From positions 37,380,389 through 37,444,388 of the forward strand of contig NC_090189.1 in the NCBI RefSeq assembly GCF_024679245.1: a DNA stretch of 64,000 nucleotides, read 5' to 3'. Below, one piece after another: positions 11,804 to 25,195 of the stretch. The stretch comes from Pseudorasbora parva. Its lineage: Eukaryota > Chordata > Actinopteri > Cypriniformes > Gobionidae. Positions within the stretch are counted from its first letter, which is position 1, and each line of letters starts with the position of its first letter. Made by a program: the position numbers and the translations under genes. The notes beneath the pieces are model-generated. The model had not been told where the DNA came from. It worked only from the letters and a program-made list of their open reading frames with translations, and did no database searches.

Positions 11804-11906
11804 GTGAGGTCAAATTACACGATATGGCGTAGAGATGCGCGCAAGAGGTCAGTGCTGCCGCTTGTATCCCATTGAGATACGCCATATCGTGTAAATTTGA
11901 CCTCAC
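11804..11906. repeat. Long hairpin, 28-29 bp arms
   Basis: Arms gtgaggtcaaattacacgat... (11804-11831) and ...atcgtgtaaatttgacctcac (11878-11906) are inverted copies with a single one-base length difference, around a 46-base loop. It may be an internal part of the preceding TTAA-type repeat or an independent fold-back insertion. Confidence 0.8.
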
Positions 11907-12674
11907 AGCAGTCACTACCACTTGATCGCACGGAGCTTAGTTGCTTACAGTATTTTGTTTCTGCGACACTAGTAGCACCTATAGCGGAATTTTAAAAAAT
12001 AAAGCGACCTCCCAAACGGTCATTCCCATGGGCGTAGATTACGCGGGGGACGTGTCCCCCTCACTTTTAATAAAATGTATTTTCGTCCCCCGCACTTTTA
12101 CTGGGTCTCACCGATCCTAGTCGACCCGCTCCAAGCGGGATTCGAACCTGCGCGAGGGCGGGCAAGTTAACAGGGACGCTAAAAACAGCTTTCTCTAATC
12201 TCGGTTGAGAGCGCGCTTCTTGAGGTCACGGGCAAATGTATTTACATAGAAACCAAAGTGAATACATCAAGATTTATATTCAGAGACAAAAAATTATCTA
12301 TGCAGGACCTGTAATTTTATTCGAATCTAAATATGAGGAGGGCGCTCTCACAGAAAATCCAAAAGCGGATTCGTAGAGGTAATATCCAGTCACGCTGGAG
12401 CTGCAGCTGAAGGAAAACTATCGTTATGATGATGAAATGTGACGACGACAATCAGACGATTGCGACAATATATGCTTTATGTGTGTTTTTCAAGTCATCT
12501 CAATGTAGGCTATTTATTGACAATAAAGTAGGCTATATGAATAATGCAGCTTTTAATGTTTAGTATGTTCTGCTCACCAAGGCTGCATTTATGTAATCAA
12601 AAATAGTTAAAACAGTACTATTTTGAAATATTATTAAAAAATTAAAACAGCTTTTTTCCTATGTGAATATATAG

Positions 12675-13204
12675 TAATTTATTCCTGTGATCAAAGCTGA
12701 ATTTATAATCATTACTCCAGTCTTCAGTGTCACAAGATCCTTCACTAATCGTTATAATCAAGATATAATAATCAAGATATAATCAAGATATAAGATATAA
12801 AAAATAATTTTATAATCAAGAAACATTTATAATTATTATCTGTGTTGAAAACAGTTGTGCTGCTTATTTTTCAGGATTCTTTAATGAATAGAAAGTTCAA
12901 TGGACAGCATTTATTTGCATTTATTAAATACATTATCTTTTTTAATATTAAAAATATCACTTGTGATCAATTTAATGCATGCCTGATCAATAAAAGTATT
13001 AATTTCTCTCTTTTTTAATTTTACCACAAATGTTTAGATGGTTTCCACAAAAATTAAGCAGCACCATGAGCAGCACAACTGATAATAATCATAAATGTGT
13101 GTTGATCATCAGATCCTCATCTGAGAATGATTAGTGAAGGATCATGTGACACTGAAGACTGGAGTAATGACGATAAATTCAGCTTTGATCACAGGAATAA
13201 ATCA
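12675..13204. repeat. Inverted pair of a dispersed cyprinid repeat
   Basis: The segment 12675-12750 (with attactccagtcttcagtg) reappears as its reverse complement at 13129-13204 (cactgaagactggagtaatg). The roughly 380 bases between them include gttgaaaacagttgtgctgc and similar words known from a widespread cyprinid repeat. It could be two head-to-head copies or a fold-back. Confidence 0.75.
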
Positions 13205-13414
13205 CACTTTACTATATCTTCACATGGAGAACAGCATGGTTTACATCAGAATATATCTATATTTTTTTACATTGCATAGAATCTCATAAAATTGGCATAA
13301 AAAATAGGAGAATAATATTATAGATATTAATTAGTGGTTATTGTTCAGCAGTGTATTTGATATCTTTCCCAATTAAAAGCAAGAGATGTGATAAATTATA
13401 TTGGTCCAAAAAAA

Positions 13415-13436
13415 GGGGGGGGGGGGGGGGGGGGGG
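13415..13436 (+). repeat. 22-base homopolymeric G run
   Basis: Uninterrupted G tract near the right end of the hAT element, directly after an A tract. Long poly-G is a potential quadruplex-forming sequence and also a common place for assembly or sequencing length error. Confidence 0.9.
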
Positions 13437-13494
13437 ATTACGACATTTCTGTCCCCCTCACTTCTGAAAAGATGGCTACGCCCCTGGTCATTCC

Positions 13495-16400
13495 GCGCGC
13501 CGCTCTCAAACATCACAAACACAGCTTGTACGGGGGCTTGAGAAGGCATCAACACGTAGAAGTAGACTTTATTAAAAGACAATAAAAGATCCAACATTTG
13601 AGGAATAGCCTACTTTTAGCTGTGTTGATATATGTTTCAATAGGATTTGGGGATTTTATTCTTCTTCTACAAATTAAGGGGTAATGCGAATTATTTCAAC
13701 AGCCCACCCATACTATTAGAGGCCCACCCATCATCCACTTTCTGCTTACGCCACTGGTCTGTGTGGTGAAAACAAGCTCAAACACGTTTTATTCTACGAC
13801 ATCAGCATTAATCCAATTGTGATTTTGTTTAATCTGTTATGTGTCTTGAAAAAGGAGGTTGCTAACAAGTTGCTAAATGGGACTACAGAGGCTGTCGAGG
13901 GTTTATACATCATCACACCGAACAGGTAAGATCAGTCCGCTTTTACAGCCTTGTTATGCTCATAATTGAGATCTTATATTAACTCAAACATTATGGGAAA
14001 ATGTTTTTGAGATAAAAACTGGAAGAGCTCTCAGAAGCTTAGTGACGGTGACATTGAATTTGTGGGACCGTGGTGTAGTTCGTTTATCGCTTACCTTCAG
14101 TTTTTTACGTCTGGCGACTGCCTTTAGGCTTCAAATTTATTAAAAGTTGAGTTCATCTGTGATAATTATCTTGCTGGATAGAATTATCTTACTGGACAAA
14201 AAGTGTAAGTATCATAAGCTTTTGTTGATCACAGAGCTTCTTTTTTTTTTAGCAATAATCCAAAAGCCTACGGGAAAATCCTATTTGGTTTTTCTTGCAG
14301 GAACCAGTGTGATTGGCCTAGAAAAGTGACGTCATACCTGCACCACTCTACAGTATAGACCCATTTTGTGTTTGCAAACAGCTATGGTGGTTTTTTGTGG
14401 GCGAAGCCTGGTTGCGGAAAATGATTGTTCTGACTGTAGCAATCAGTGGAAGCCACGGAATAAAAGGAATACATTTTTCGAGTTAATATCTCACAATTCT
14501 GACTTTTTTTTACTTGCAAATCTTTGTGATTTACATTATGTAAAGAACATTATTTGAACATATAACCTTGATATATTTAATGTTGAATGAGTAAGATCAT
14601 GTCAAAGATAGAAATCAATGTGAAAATATAACCAATGTGTGAAATCAAAATTTGATGCTCCTAATCTCAATTTTAGATTATGAGAGTTTAGCCTGGATTT
14701 CACAGACAAGAATCACATTATGTGTAGCAATTAGGAATATATTGTAGGCGAATGCTTTTTCTATTCTGCGCACAGTGGGCTACCTGCTCTTTCTGTCTCA
14801 TCGCCATCATCTTCTCTCTTTCTTTTTTCCCCAGTCTCCTTCTCTTGCCCTGTATCTTTTCTCTTTTCAAAGCTGAGCTTTGTTTGAAGCAGTCTTTTCA
14901 TTTTCGTCTGAATCGGTAAAAACAAAGTTGTAAATGTAAATTTACTGAAGGCTTCCAAGAAAACCAGGTCAAGAAAACGTTATTAGTTTGCACCCCTAAT
15001 TATTAAGCGCTCTTGCGATGTTGTGATGTCAAACATCAGTCGTTGTTCGAAGCGCCGGTTGGTGGTTGTGGCATTTGTCCCGCCTCTCCTCCACTGTGAT
15101 TGGACATTGATGTTCACCCAAAGTTGAACTGTGGATGCTCAACGCGTAAAAATGGACAAAACCTGCTAGCTGTTGGCGCTATTGAAAAGTGCGGCGCATC
15201 CATTGGAAACAATTGAAAACATACGCAGGGTGAGGCGAGAACACCTATTTGTACATTCTGCCTTAATAGGCTATTATTTTGCAACTTCTATTATGTACAC
15301 CTCAGGAGAATTACAGAGGTCCGGACCACGGGGACCTCAATGGTGGGTACGGCCCTGGCTGTAAGTGAAATAACTGTGATGTCGGCTCCAAATGGGTCTA
15401 TAGTAAGAGCAGTATGGTAGTATTAGCATAACTAGAGTAGAGAATTCAGTTTTTAGTAAGCCAGTATTACTCAGTATTACATGTAAATTTATTGAAACAT
15501 TCACAGTGACTTGCCCTTGAAATACTTTTTTAAACACACAGAATTCAACAGCCACACGATTGCTTGGCTAACAGTGTGTCTCCTGTTACTTCTTTGACTG
15601 CATCTGAAAACCTCCTGAGCTCCAAATTATCATTGCATGTCATGTATAATTTATTTCCTATGCAAGCAGTGCACGTGTAGAAAAAATGCTACATGTTAAT
15701 CTCTTTTTTTATGATTTTTACCTACTCCAATATAAATGGTATACAATGATGGGGTAAAGAAGGCAGTGTCTAATGTAGAAAAAAGGGGAAGGTGTACTAA
15801 GCTGTTTGAGAGTGAAGAGACGAGGCAGATTCACTCCCCCATGCAAACACGTTCATTATGGGGTAGCGGGTGTGGCGTGGGCATGTGGATGTTTAATTAT
15901 GCCAGTGGAGGGAAAAAGCATACAGACTATCTCCTGGGGCCAACTAGAAGCAATCACACTGTTCTTTGACTCTGTAAAGTAGCACCAGGGAACACAGAGC
16001 CTCCAGACTGTTGTGCGAGACGTAGTCATTACTGATCCAATGACACCCTTCTCTAACTGCAATCATGGGTCATTAATAAACAGCCACTTCAAAAAAACTG
16101 AAAAAAGATTGTTAGGTTTGTGCAGGCAGCTATTCAATAAAATTGTCTTAGTTTGAGGATTGAAGATTCAGTTGTTTAAGGAATTGTTCACCCAAAAGTG
16201 ATATTTATGTCATTATTTACAAATAATAACTTTATTATATAGCATAAAGTGACCAATGTGATGGTGATACAACATCCTAACATTGTGAATAAATGAAAAA
16301 AATGTAATTAAAAAGATGAAATTCTCAAAATGAAAACCTTAAAGCATAATCGAATTACTTCTTAGAAAATAAAAGGCATGTTGTGTACCAAAGTTTTCAG

Positions 16401-17100
16401 GACATTCTCAGAAAGCCCACCCTGTGTGAACGAAACTGCACTGGTCAACTAGTTGTCTGTCACGTCATACATTGTGAGAAAGCTGCTCTGCTAAGGGGTT
16501 TTGTGTGTGGTTTCGCTTTTGGTAACTTACAGCGCTAGAGATATGAGCTGTGTCTCATCTGAAAGTTCTTGATCCAGTCACTGTTCTCCATCGGAACAGT
16601 TCCCGTCAGCTTTGTGTTTTATCCGCGTCTCAAACGCCATGTCATGCGAAAGACAGTGCGAGCGGATAAAGGGTCCAGCTAGCGCATGCTTACAATGAAG
16701 ATTCTATCGGTTAATGAAGTTAACGGATAAACTCAAAGTCTGAATCACAGTTCAATATTGACTCTTGACGTGTCAAAAGTGATAAGAAAATACATGCTTG
16801 ACTCTCGTTGCACGTTCATACAGACAATATTTGAGACTCTACTCCTGTATGTTGCTCTGTGAAAGCAAAAAAAAATTACAGTGTGAACATAGCCATAATT
16901 AGCTTGGTAATAAAGCAGACAAAGACGATGGTAAAGTGAACCCAAGTCAAGTCAACTTTATATAGCACTTTTACAATGATGATTGTTTCAAAGCAGCTTC
17001 ACTGTGTTGTAAAATTTTGGAGAAAACATTGATGTTATTAGCTTATTTTAATTGATCATATAGCGGCAATGTTGGCAAATCAGTATTATAGTTTATGCAA
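13495..17100. other. Intergenic, repeat-derived pieces but no supported gene
   Basis: Around 13690-13757 a segment ends ttacgccactg, a hAT-like terminus whose partner was not found. A minus-strand ORF at 14761-14958 contains KMKRLLQTKLSFEKRKDTG. Such basic 'QT-LSF' starts occur at the N-terminus of some hAT-type zinc-finger proteins, but this short ORF alone is not enough to call a gene. The remainder to 17100 shows nothing beyond low-complexity tracts. Confidence 0.4.
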
Positions 17101-17104
17101 TTAA

Positions 17105-17475
17105 AGGAAGTGTGTGTAAGATTGTGGCCAAAACTGGTACTGCAATCCCTTTCCCCCTCTCCCCCTCTCCCCCTCCCCCTGACTCGAGGTTGCTGCAGGA
17201 TCAGCAGGAACGTTTGTAGCTGCAGCTGTGGTAACTAGAGCAGATCTGGCAACCCAGATGTCGAAACACTTCTGACTTCGTGATTGGTTGATAGGTGGAG
17301 GGCGGAGCTTCAGGCCAAAACACAACATGTCAACATCAACATCAGTTAACAACAACAACAACTGACAACAACTTTTAAATGACAATATCGTGGCCGGATT
17401 TCTTAATGTTTAGTGACATACTGTATCAGGGTCATTTTATGATTAATTGAAATACATTTCTTACATACAGTTCCT
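17105..17475. mobile_element. 371-bp TTAA-flanked MITE, copy 1
   Basis: Begins aggaagtgtgtgtaag and ends cttacatacagttcct, flanked by TTAA at 17101-17104 and 17476-17479. A second copy of the same sequence is at 38981-39411. Interior contains a pyrimidine-rich ccccctctccccc tract and the word tagctgcagctgtggtaact in both copies. The TTAA target and inverted ends point to piggyBac or Kolobok mobilisation. Confidence 0.87.
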
Positions 17476-17479
17476 TTAA

Positions 17480-18734
17480 TTAAGACCTAATAAAATAATT
17501 CTATTTGGAGATTTAGTTGAATAACATACCAAGTGCAGTTTTTTTTTCCAAAGATGGGAAACATAAACCATGAATAGAATCAAAAAAAAAAAAAAAAGCA
17601 TAAACATGAACAATTGTAAACTAGACTTGAAACAATAACCTGATTTGTGGTACATGGAACAGCATATGTATATACACGACAAGACAAAGAGAGAATAAAC
17701 CAATGAAAACATGACACGTGAACAAGAGGGGGACAGGAAACACATGGCTATGAATAATTTCAAAATAAGTCAAACATGAAACAAAAGCCAAAACAGAAAT
17801 GGCAGCCAGGTTAGTAACACTTCAGCAACGGTAAAGGTCGATAGTCCTTTGTGAGACTTGATGGTGTTAATTTGAGAGTCAAGGGAAAGTGGAGCCTGAT
17901 ATCACTGATGATCCATCCACTCTGATATGGGGGGTGGACAACCCCAGGGTTAATTCAGGATTTACTGCACAACATACACTGGGTCATCTTCAAGGAAAAG
18001 AGTTTGAGCAGCCAGTGATCGATGTACATCTGATGGTTCTCCAGTACATGGGAATAAGGGAGGTTGTAAATTGAGTATGTGTTGGACGGGGTAAATCCAG
18101 TGGCTGGATTACAGAGGGAAATCTGGGCCCAAAGGAGGAAATGGTTCCAGCTGTTCTGGTGGTGATGGCAGTATGTCCTCAGGAAATGGCCAGTCTCTCA
18201 GACTTTCCACTCCTTCTGCCCATTTTTTTTTGTTTGTTTTTTTAAGATGGTACCCAGAGGAGAGACTGATGGACACACCTAAAAGTGTGAAGTTCTTCCA
18301 GTCTTAGGGTTTGGGATTGGTATACTATGGAGTGTAGTTAGTAGAGCGTTTCCACCGTAGGAACCAGGGACTTTGGGGTGGTACTTGGTGTGTTTTGACC
18401 GCAGTCTAAAAAATTCCCCTCAGAAAGTCCCTGTTCGCACTGTAGCACTCGGGACTTGGAGTCTGAACATGCTGATTGGTTGAGTTCATGCATTAGTTGG
18501 ATTGGTTGACTCCACGCAGCCTTTTTTTTTCAACCACTATTTTTTAAAAGTCTGCTTTGGAGTATTTTGCCATTCGAATTAACAATGGAGCTGTTGTTGA
18601 GAAAAATATGACGGATGGACTCCCAACGAGGTTCGGGCTTTGTTAAGCTTATATGCGAAGAGACAAAATCCAGCGGGAACTGGAAAGCTGCATGTAGTGC
18701 TACGTTAACAGATTAATTCGCCTAATCTTCACGG
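17480..18734. other. Intergenic, unassigned; partial fish repeat at about 18345-18480
   Basis: From about 18345 the words gagcgtttccaccgtaggaac and gggactttgg resemble a common fish DNA-transposon end, here incomplete. The 17870-18180 part may belong to the gypsy remnant that follows, but I could not read a protein domain in it. No intact gene is seen. Confidence 0.4.
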
Positions 18735-19000
18735 TACTTTTAGACCATGATGGAAATGGAGACAGCAACAGGTCTGGGTGAAAAAAAGTTCCTGGAACAA
18801 ATTGTTCTGGGTAATTTCAGTGGAATTTGATGAATTTGAATAGAAGTTGGCAAAACTAAGGAAATGTTGAAGATTTTTATGGTTGTAGGTTGTGAACATG
18901 ATTGAATCGCTTGGACTTTCCCCGGGTTCACCTGCACATCCTTTAGACCAGTTTAATAACCCAAGGAACTTGATGGAGCGTTGATGTAACAAGCACAGAG
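18735..19000 (-). pseudogene. Ty3/gypsy pol fragment (RT-RNase H connection)
   Basis: On the minus strand two overlapping frames together show the segment that follows reverse transcriptase in gypsy elements: VNPGKVQAIQS in one frame and LSFANFY in the other, equivalent to the usual 'DP-KV-AI...FLGFANFYRRFI' landmark. The need to change frame shows it is decayed. No LTRs were found nearby. Confidence 0.7.
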
Positions 19001-19170
19001 TCTTTGGAGGACATTGGAGTCTTTGTCTCAGACAGACTTACTAAAGATATTCCATTAGGGTTTTGTAAAGATCAGAATAGTCTGAGTATAAACGAGAACG
19101 AAGTGAGTATTAACGCTGTGAATACTCACGAAAGATTTTGTTTATAATTCCTTAAAACACAGAAGTGCTG

Positions 19171-19985
<815 letters not shown>

Positions 19986-20327
19986 ATGACCTAGTTGACT
20001 AAATGCCACACAGGTGGATTCTTTTTATCATCATTAATCATTTAGGTCAACATTGGATCATTCAGAGATCCTCACTGAACTTCTGGAGAGAGTTTGCTGC
20101 ACTGAAAGTAAAGGGCCCGAACAATTTTGTACGCCCAATTTTTCAGTTTCTGATTTGTTAAAAAAGTTTAAAATATCCAATAAATTTCATTCCACTTCAT
20201 GATTGTGTCCCACTTCTTGTTGATTCTTCTCAAAAAAATACAGTTTTATATCTTTATGTTTGAAGCCTGAAATGTAGCAAAAGGTCGCAAAGTTCAAGGG
20301 AGCCGAATACTTTCGCAAGGCACTGTA
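19986..20327 (-). mobile_element. Truncated Tc1-like copy (same family as 51315-52917)
   Basis: The sequence from cacaggtggattct to the end ctttcgcaaggcactg parallels 52608-52917 of the full-length copy almost base for base, and ends next to TA (20328-20329). Only the transposase-upstream end is present; the rest is missing. Confidence 0.85.
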
Positions 20328-20329
20328 TT

Positions 20330-22604
20330 ATTCAGAATGTACAGTTGAAAAGAGAATGTATTTAAATTAACATTTCTGTTAACGCAGAGATGATTCATTG
20401 TTTTAATAAATTGACAGCTGTAAATTATAATAATAATCTGCGTTATCATGCATGTAGGTGAACTGAGTGCTGTTACCAGAAACTCTCGATTTGTAATAAG
20501 TAGAACATGTAAGTAGCTGTGCAAGTAGTCCATAAAGACTTGCATTATGTAAATTGTACAATCCTACTTATGTTTGTGCATGAAATAAAGCTAATTACTG
20601 ACAAGGCAATTTGGTTCTTTCTTTTGGGAGACAATAACTTCATTTATTGCGCACTTTGATATTTGAAACTTTGCATTTACATTGACTTTATTTTTACAAA
20701 CTGCTATATAATACACTACATGAAAGGTAATATCTGAAAAAGCTTAAGCACACTTTAATCAAAACAATAGTCTGAATAAGATGAGTAACAATAATCAGAG
20801 ATTTGTACCCCAGGCACGAATTGAGTTGTACACTCTTGATCTTTATTTTTTAATATTATGTTGTTTTAGGCATTTCAATCTTTTGAAATGTTCAAATCCC
20901 TTGAACTCCTGTGCTCATTTTATTAGAGCAACATGTCCTGGCTTATTTTATTGGTGAGCCATGATTTCCTTCACAGTCATTCTGGCCACCATGCAGACAT
21001 GCTCATGAGCTTCCTAGTGCAATTGTTGTCTTAGCAGAAGTGGTTGGCTTTTCTTCTTTTTTTAACAAGCTAAAATCTAAAATCTGCACTAGAGGGAAGA
21101 AATGAAAAAAAGTCCTGAAGAACATGTAGGCAGTTCCCACAGTTGTTTGGTTTCCATCACTGCCTTATAAAAACACCAGCTAGAGGGTGTAAAAAAAAAT
21201 GTGTCACTATTTGGAACCATGTGGGGCTTTTTGCTTTGGCTCATCTAGCAAGCTTTCTGCAGCGGCAGCTGTTAAGCATGAATATGATCTGTCTGACAGC
21301 GAGGCATTCCCCAAAAATGCCAAGAACTCCACTGACCCAAATAATCAAGCTACCCGCCTGGTTAGTTAATAGCCTGTATTGAGAAGCTGTCATAATAATT
21401 TAACATGTAGCATGTCCTGTAACTCGCTGCCCGTCTATTTTGTCAAGCAAACAAAAGAGAGAGTAACTGTATTTTAAATACCTGTGTGAATGTAGGGCAG
21501 ATGAAAAGAGCTCAGCAAATTGCTTAGCAAGATTAACACATGTAGCATATTTGGCAATACTTTGTAATTGTGCAATTAAAATGAGTGTGTTCCTACATGT
21601 AGCATGATGATGAGAAGTCCCTGGTGGTGTATATGCTTTCAGATAAAAGAATCAGTTTGACACACAAGCCTATTTTGCAAGCTTGATAGCAGTGCAGCAC
21701 AACACATTTTGATGAGCAGATCAATACAAGAACAAAGGAACTCAAAAGGCGGCAGAATGTGGTTTCCTCCTTCCAGAATTTTGCTGCACTGCAAGATATC
21801 TTTCTAATATATACAATATGACCATATACTGCAGATTTTACATTGTACATCAAGTGGCAACCCAAAACAATGCGGCATGGCTTGTGTTATCTTGTGCCGT
21901 TTTGTTCATGGCATGTCAGCTAACCTGTCCATATTGGCATCTGCAAAAACGCACATTCACACTAACACACGATAAAGATATAGTTCACCACAACTATAAT
22001 GACTGTACAGCACAGAGAAATATATTTGTTGGAATACATTTTGCTATGTTTATTTCGAGTTGAACAATGAACAATAAAAACGGACGGCATTTAAAATGAC
22101 AGACGACAAAACTGCAGCACGTGCTCAGAATGATATTGTCCGCTGATGTGGACGCTTATATAGTCATTGTTATATTAATAGTTACCGTCCTTGGTATGAA
22201 TGGGCTTTAATTCAGCCAGCTTTTAACAAGTGATTGATGCATGTAAAAGTTTAATTGGATGCACAGCTTTTGTTATCAGCCTAACTGTCAGCGTTGTGTT
22301 TCTTTTGCAATATAATTGGACACTAGATGTCAATGGATGGATGATCTCTGAAAAAAAGTAATAAAGAAGTCTTTTGAACTCTGTGAGTCTGCCCTTTTCT
22401 TTTATCCTCCATAAACACACAATGCCACAATTCAAGCAAATGATATTATTTTATAAAGACTTGACAACACGACGATAACATACAGTACCTGAATAAATAA
22501 ATAAAGCAGTCTTTTGTGTGAGTTCACGCTTTTCATTTCTGTTAAATAAATATGCAATGTAATCTGAATGTGCTTCAAGTTTGCTGACAAGAAAATAATA
22601 ACCT
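20330..22604. other. Intergenic, nothing recognised
   Basis: AT-rich DNA with scattered short ORFs that have no recognisable domains. I found no terminal repeats, RNA gene or strong low-complexity tract. Confidence 0.45.
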
Positions 22605-22925
22605 AACGCGTAATAACCAACTGGGTGGAACTTGGATGGAAGACCAACTGGGAAAACCAGGTAGCTGCTGATAGAGGTGTTAGTGAGGGCAGCAGGGGGC
22701 GCTCTCCCTGTGGTCTGTGTGGGTCCTAACACCCCAGTATAGTGATGGGGATACTGTACAGTCAAAGAGCACTGTCTTTCGGATGAAACGTAACTGAGGT
22801 CCCGACTCCCTGGGATTTTTAACGACCACAGAATGTCCTTCAATAAAGAGAAGGGGTGTAACCCCGGCATCCTGGCCAAATCTGCCCACTGGCCCCTGTC
22901 CATCATGGCCTCCTAATAATCCCCA
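22605..22925 (+). mobile_element. SINE3-type element (5S rRNA-derived head)
   Basis: The segment acttggatggaagaccaact...gggaaaaccaggt (about 22630-22663) matches the 3' half of 5S rRNA, including the internal promoter-C-like region. It is followed by the characteristic body (cagggggcgctc, taacaccccagtatagtgatgg, aaccccggcatcctggccaa) to about 22925. 5S-derived SINE3 elements are known from zebrafish and relatives. The 5' half of the 5S head appears truncated. Confidence 0.85.
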
Positions 22926-22934
22926 TATCCTGGC

Positions 22935-23555
22935 TTAAAGGGGTACTTCAGCGCTGGGAAGATGAATCTGTATTTAAACTGGGTCATTAATGTAGTAGAA
23001 ATGTGAAAATATTTTTGAATTTGGTGCCTTCTAGACTGAGAAAAGACAGAAAATGTATTTTTTTCTCATGGGGATGAAAGACTACAATTCCCAGAATGCT
23101 TCGCTGCCCTGTGAAGCCATTCCCAAAGCCACCGCTTCTGGATTACAGTGACTGAGTTCAGAAAGTACAATTAAATACTGAACGTGTGTTCAATATAACG
23201 ATCGAGTGGCCGCGTGAGTCTCACAGCAGACTCAGATTAGGAGTCAGATTACATTTAACGTCATAAATGAGTTGATGAGCTCTCGTGATGAGAGCTGAGG
23301 TAATCGCGACCACATTCGCGGCATACATTCACAACGCATTTTAAGTTCATGCCTTTGGAAGCTTAACTTTCATAGAAATTAATTTGGGAAGTTAAAACAC
23401 TTACATTGCTTAGCATCCGTTTAAATTAATGCCTGCAGCTGAGCTGTGCTGTAAGTGTGATCTCCATTCCCCACGCACGAGTTGAAAATATGCGGAAATG
23501 GCTCCCTCTGCTGGCCGTAGTCTTTAACTCCAGACTTCATCCAGGTGGTGCTGCA
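22935..23555 (+). mobile_element. TTAA-type element, left end only
   Basis: Starts ttaaaggggtacttcagcgc at 22935, a terminus of the same style as the other TTAA elements here. No matching inverted end is found to the right, so the element is truncated or its end has diverged; the right limit is approximate. No coding exon was recognised inside. Confidence 0.55.
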
Positions 23556-23669
23556 CATTGGTGGTGGTTGAGGAGATTCCCACTTCTATGTAAAGCGCAT
23601 ATGTATATAAAAATATAATTTTAAAGCTAATATTATACTAGATCTATTAGAGCTTAATACATTGATTAA

Positions 23670-24660
23670 TACATGTGCCTGTTAGTGGGTGGGATATATT
23701 TGGCAGCAAGTGAACATTTTATCCTCAAAGTTGATCTGTGAAGCAGGAAAAATGGGCAAGTTTAAGGATTTGAGTGAATTTGACAAGGGCCAAATTTTGA
23801 TGGCTAGACGACAGGGTCAGAGCATCTCCAAAACTGCAGCTCTTGTGGGGTGTTCCCGGTCTGCAGTGGTCAGTGTCTATCAAAAGTGCTCCAAGGAAGG
23901 AACAGTGGCGATCCGGTGACAGGGTCATGGGCGGCCAAGGCTCATTGATGACGTGGTGAGCAAAGGCTGGCCTGTGTGGTCCGATCAAACAGACGAGCTA
24001 CTGGAGCTCAAATTGCTCCAGAATTGAATGCTGATTTTTAATAGAAAGGTGTCAGAATACACAGTGTATCACAGTTTGTTGCGTAAGGGGCTGTATAGCC
24101 GCAGACCAGTCAGGGTGCCCATGCTGACCCCTGTCCACACATGAGCATCACAACTGGACCACAGAGCAATGGTAGAAGGCGCCCTGATCTGATGAATCAC
24201 ATTTTCTTTTACATCATGTTGATGGTCAGGTGCGTGTGCATTACTTACCTGGGGAACACATGGCACCAGGATGCACTATGGGAAGAAAGCAAGCCGGCGG
24301 AGGCAGTGTGATGATTTGGGCAATGTTCTGCTGGGAAACCTTGGGTCCTGCCATCCATGTGGAGGTTACTTTGACACGTACCACCTACCTAAGCATTGTT
24401 GCAGTCCATGTAAACCCTTTAAAGGAAACAGTATTCATTCCCTGGTGGCAGTGGCTCTTTCAGCAGGATAAAGCGCCCTGCCACAAAGCAAAAATGGTTC
24501 AGTAATGGTTTGAGCACAACAATGAGTTTGATTGGTGTTGATTGATGGTATTGACTTGGCCTCCAAATTCCCGAGATCTTGGTCCAATCGAGCATCTGTG
24601 GGATGTGCTGAATAAACAAAGTCCGATCCATGGAGGCCCCACCTCGCAATTGACAGGATT
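23670..24660 (+). pseudogene. Tc1/mariner transposase pseudogene (family shared with 40410-41222)
   Basis: ATG at 23752 opens [20 protein letters not shown], a Tc1 paired-type helix-turn-helix N-terminus, closed by TGA at about 23917. Later frames carry GGGSVMIWAMFCW, the catalytic-core FQQDKAPCHK and a degenerate PNSRDLGPIEHLW, so the DDE core existed but is now split over several frames. The right terminal repeat is missing after about 24660. Confidence 0.85.
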
Positions 24661-25187
24661 AAAAGAAAGAATAAATATAGAAGTCAATTGATGCCATCAA
24701 CCGTCTTGTTACCAAAAATCTTAAAAATATCTTCTTTTATGTTCAACAGAAGAAAGAAACTCATACAGGTTTGGAACAACATGAGGGTGTGTAAATTAAT
24801 TTCATTTTTTGGTGAATTATCCATTTAAAGCTTCAATTTAGTGAACTGTTGCCCCTCTATTGCCATTTCTGTTTGAAACATAAAACTTTTTTATTTTATT
24901 AATTTTTTTATCTGGGTTGTGCATCCTCATAGATGAATCTGTGATCACCACATCAGAGTAGACCTGTCATTGTACATCAAACATGTCAATGATTGTGTTC
25001 ACATGCACAGAATAAGCGGATAACTATCAAAAATCTGCTTATTACTGAAACTGTTTTTCATGCAAATAAAAAAACAACTTTGCAGAAAACTACGTTTACA
25101 TGGTCTTTGTGATTTGTCAGGATTCACTCAGGAAGTGTTGTGTTTTTTTTTGGTTTTATAATATAGAGACTTTAACGATTTCCATCA
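24661..25187. other. Intergenic, ends of dispersed repeats
   Basis: Contains a fragment ending ggtgaattatccatttaaag (about 24812-24832), the diverged right end of the 'tagttcacccaaaaatg' repeat. Otherwise AT-rich with nothing recognised. Confidence 0.5.
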
Positions 25188-25195
25188 ACAGCGTA

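Larger units (their letters stand above)
12027..13486. mobile_element. hAT-type non-autonomous element (CATGGGCGTAG...CTACGCCCCTG)
   Basis: Termini catgggcgtaga and gctacgcccctg are inverted (one mismatch) and are flanked by the perfect 8-bp duplication gtcattcc (12019-12026 and 13487-13494). Both subterminal regions also contain gtccccctcactt in opposite orientation. The interior holds a dispersed cyprinid repeat in inverted arrangement (12675-13204), a tRNA B-box-like sequence on the minus strand near 12131, and a 22-base G run. No transposase frame was recognised. Confidence 0.88.

Noticed and set aside
12125..12170. tRNA-like B box (ggttcgaatccc on the minus strand)
   Set aside because: No matching A box, acceptor stem or cloverleaf could be built. 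At most a SINE head inside the hAT element.
9133..13757. Outer hAT element from cagtggtactagcgtag to ttacgccactg enclosing everything between
   Set aside because: Termini match poorly and no 8-bp duplication was found (aataaagt versus gtctgtgt).
14761..14958. Minus-strand basic ORF with QTKLSF as a new gene
   Set aside because: Too short and isolated. The resemblance to hAT-type protein N-termini is suggestive only and no element boundaries support it.
22451..22906. 151-codon minus-strand ORF
   Set aside because: It lies mostly over the SINE3 on the opposite strand and shows no domain.
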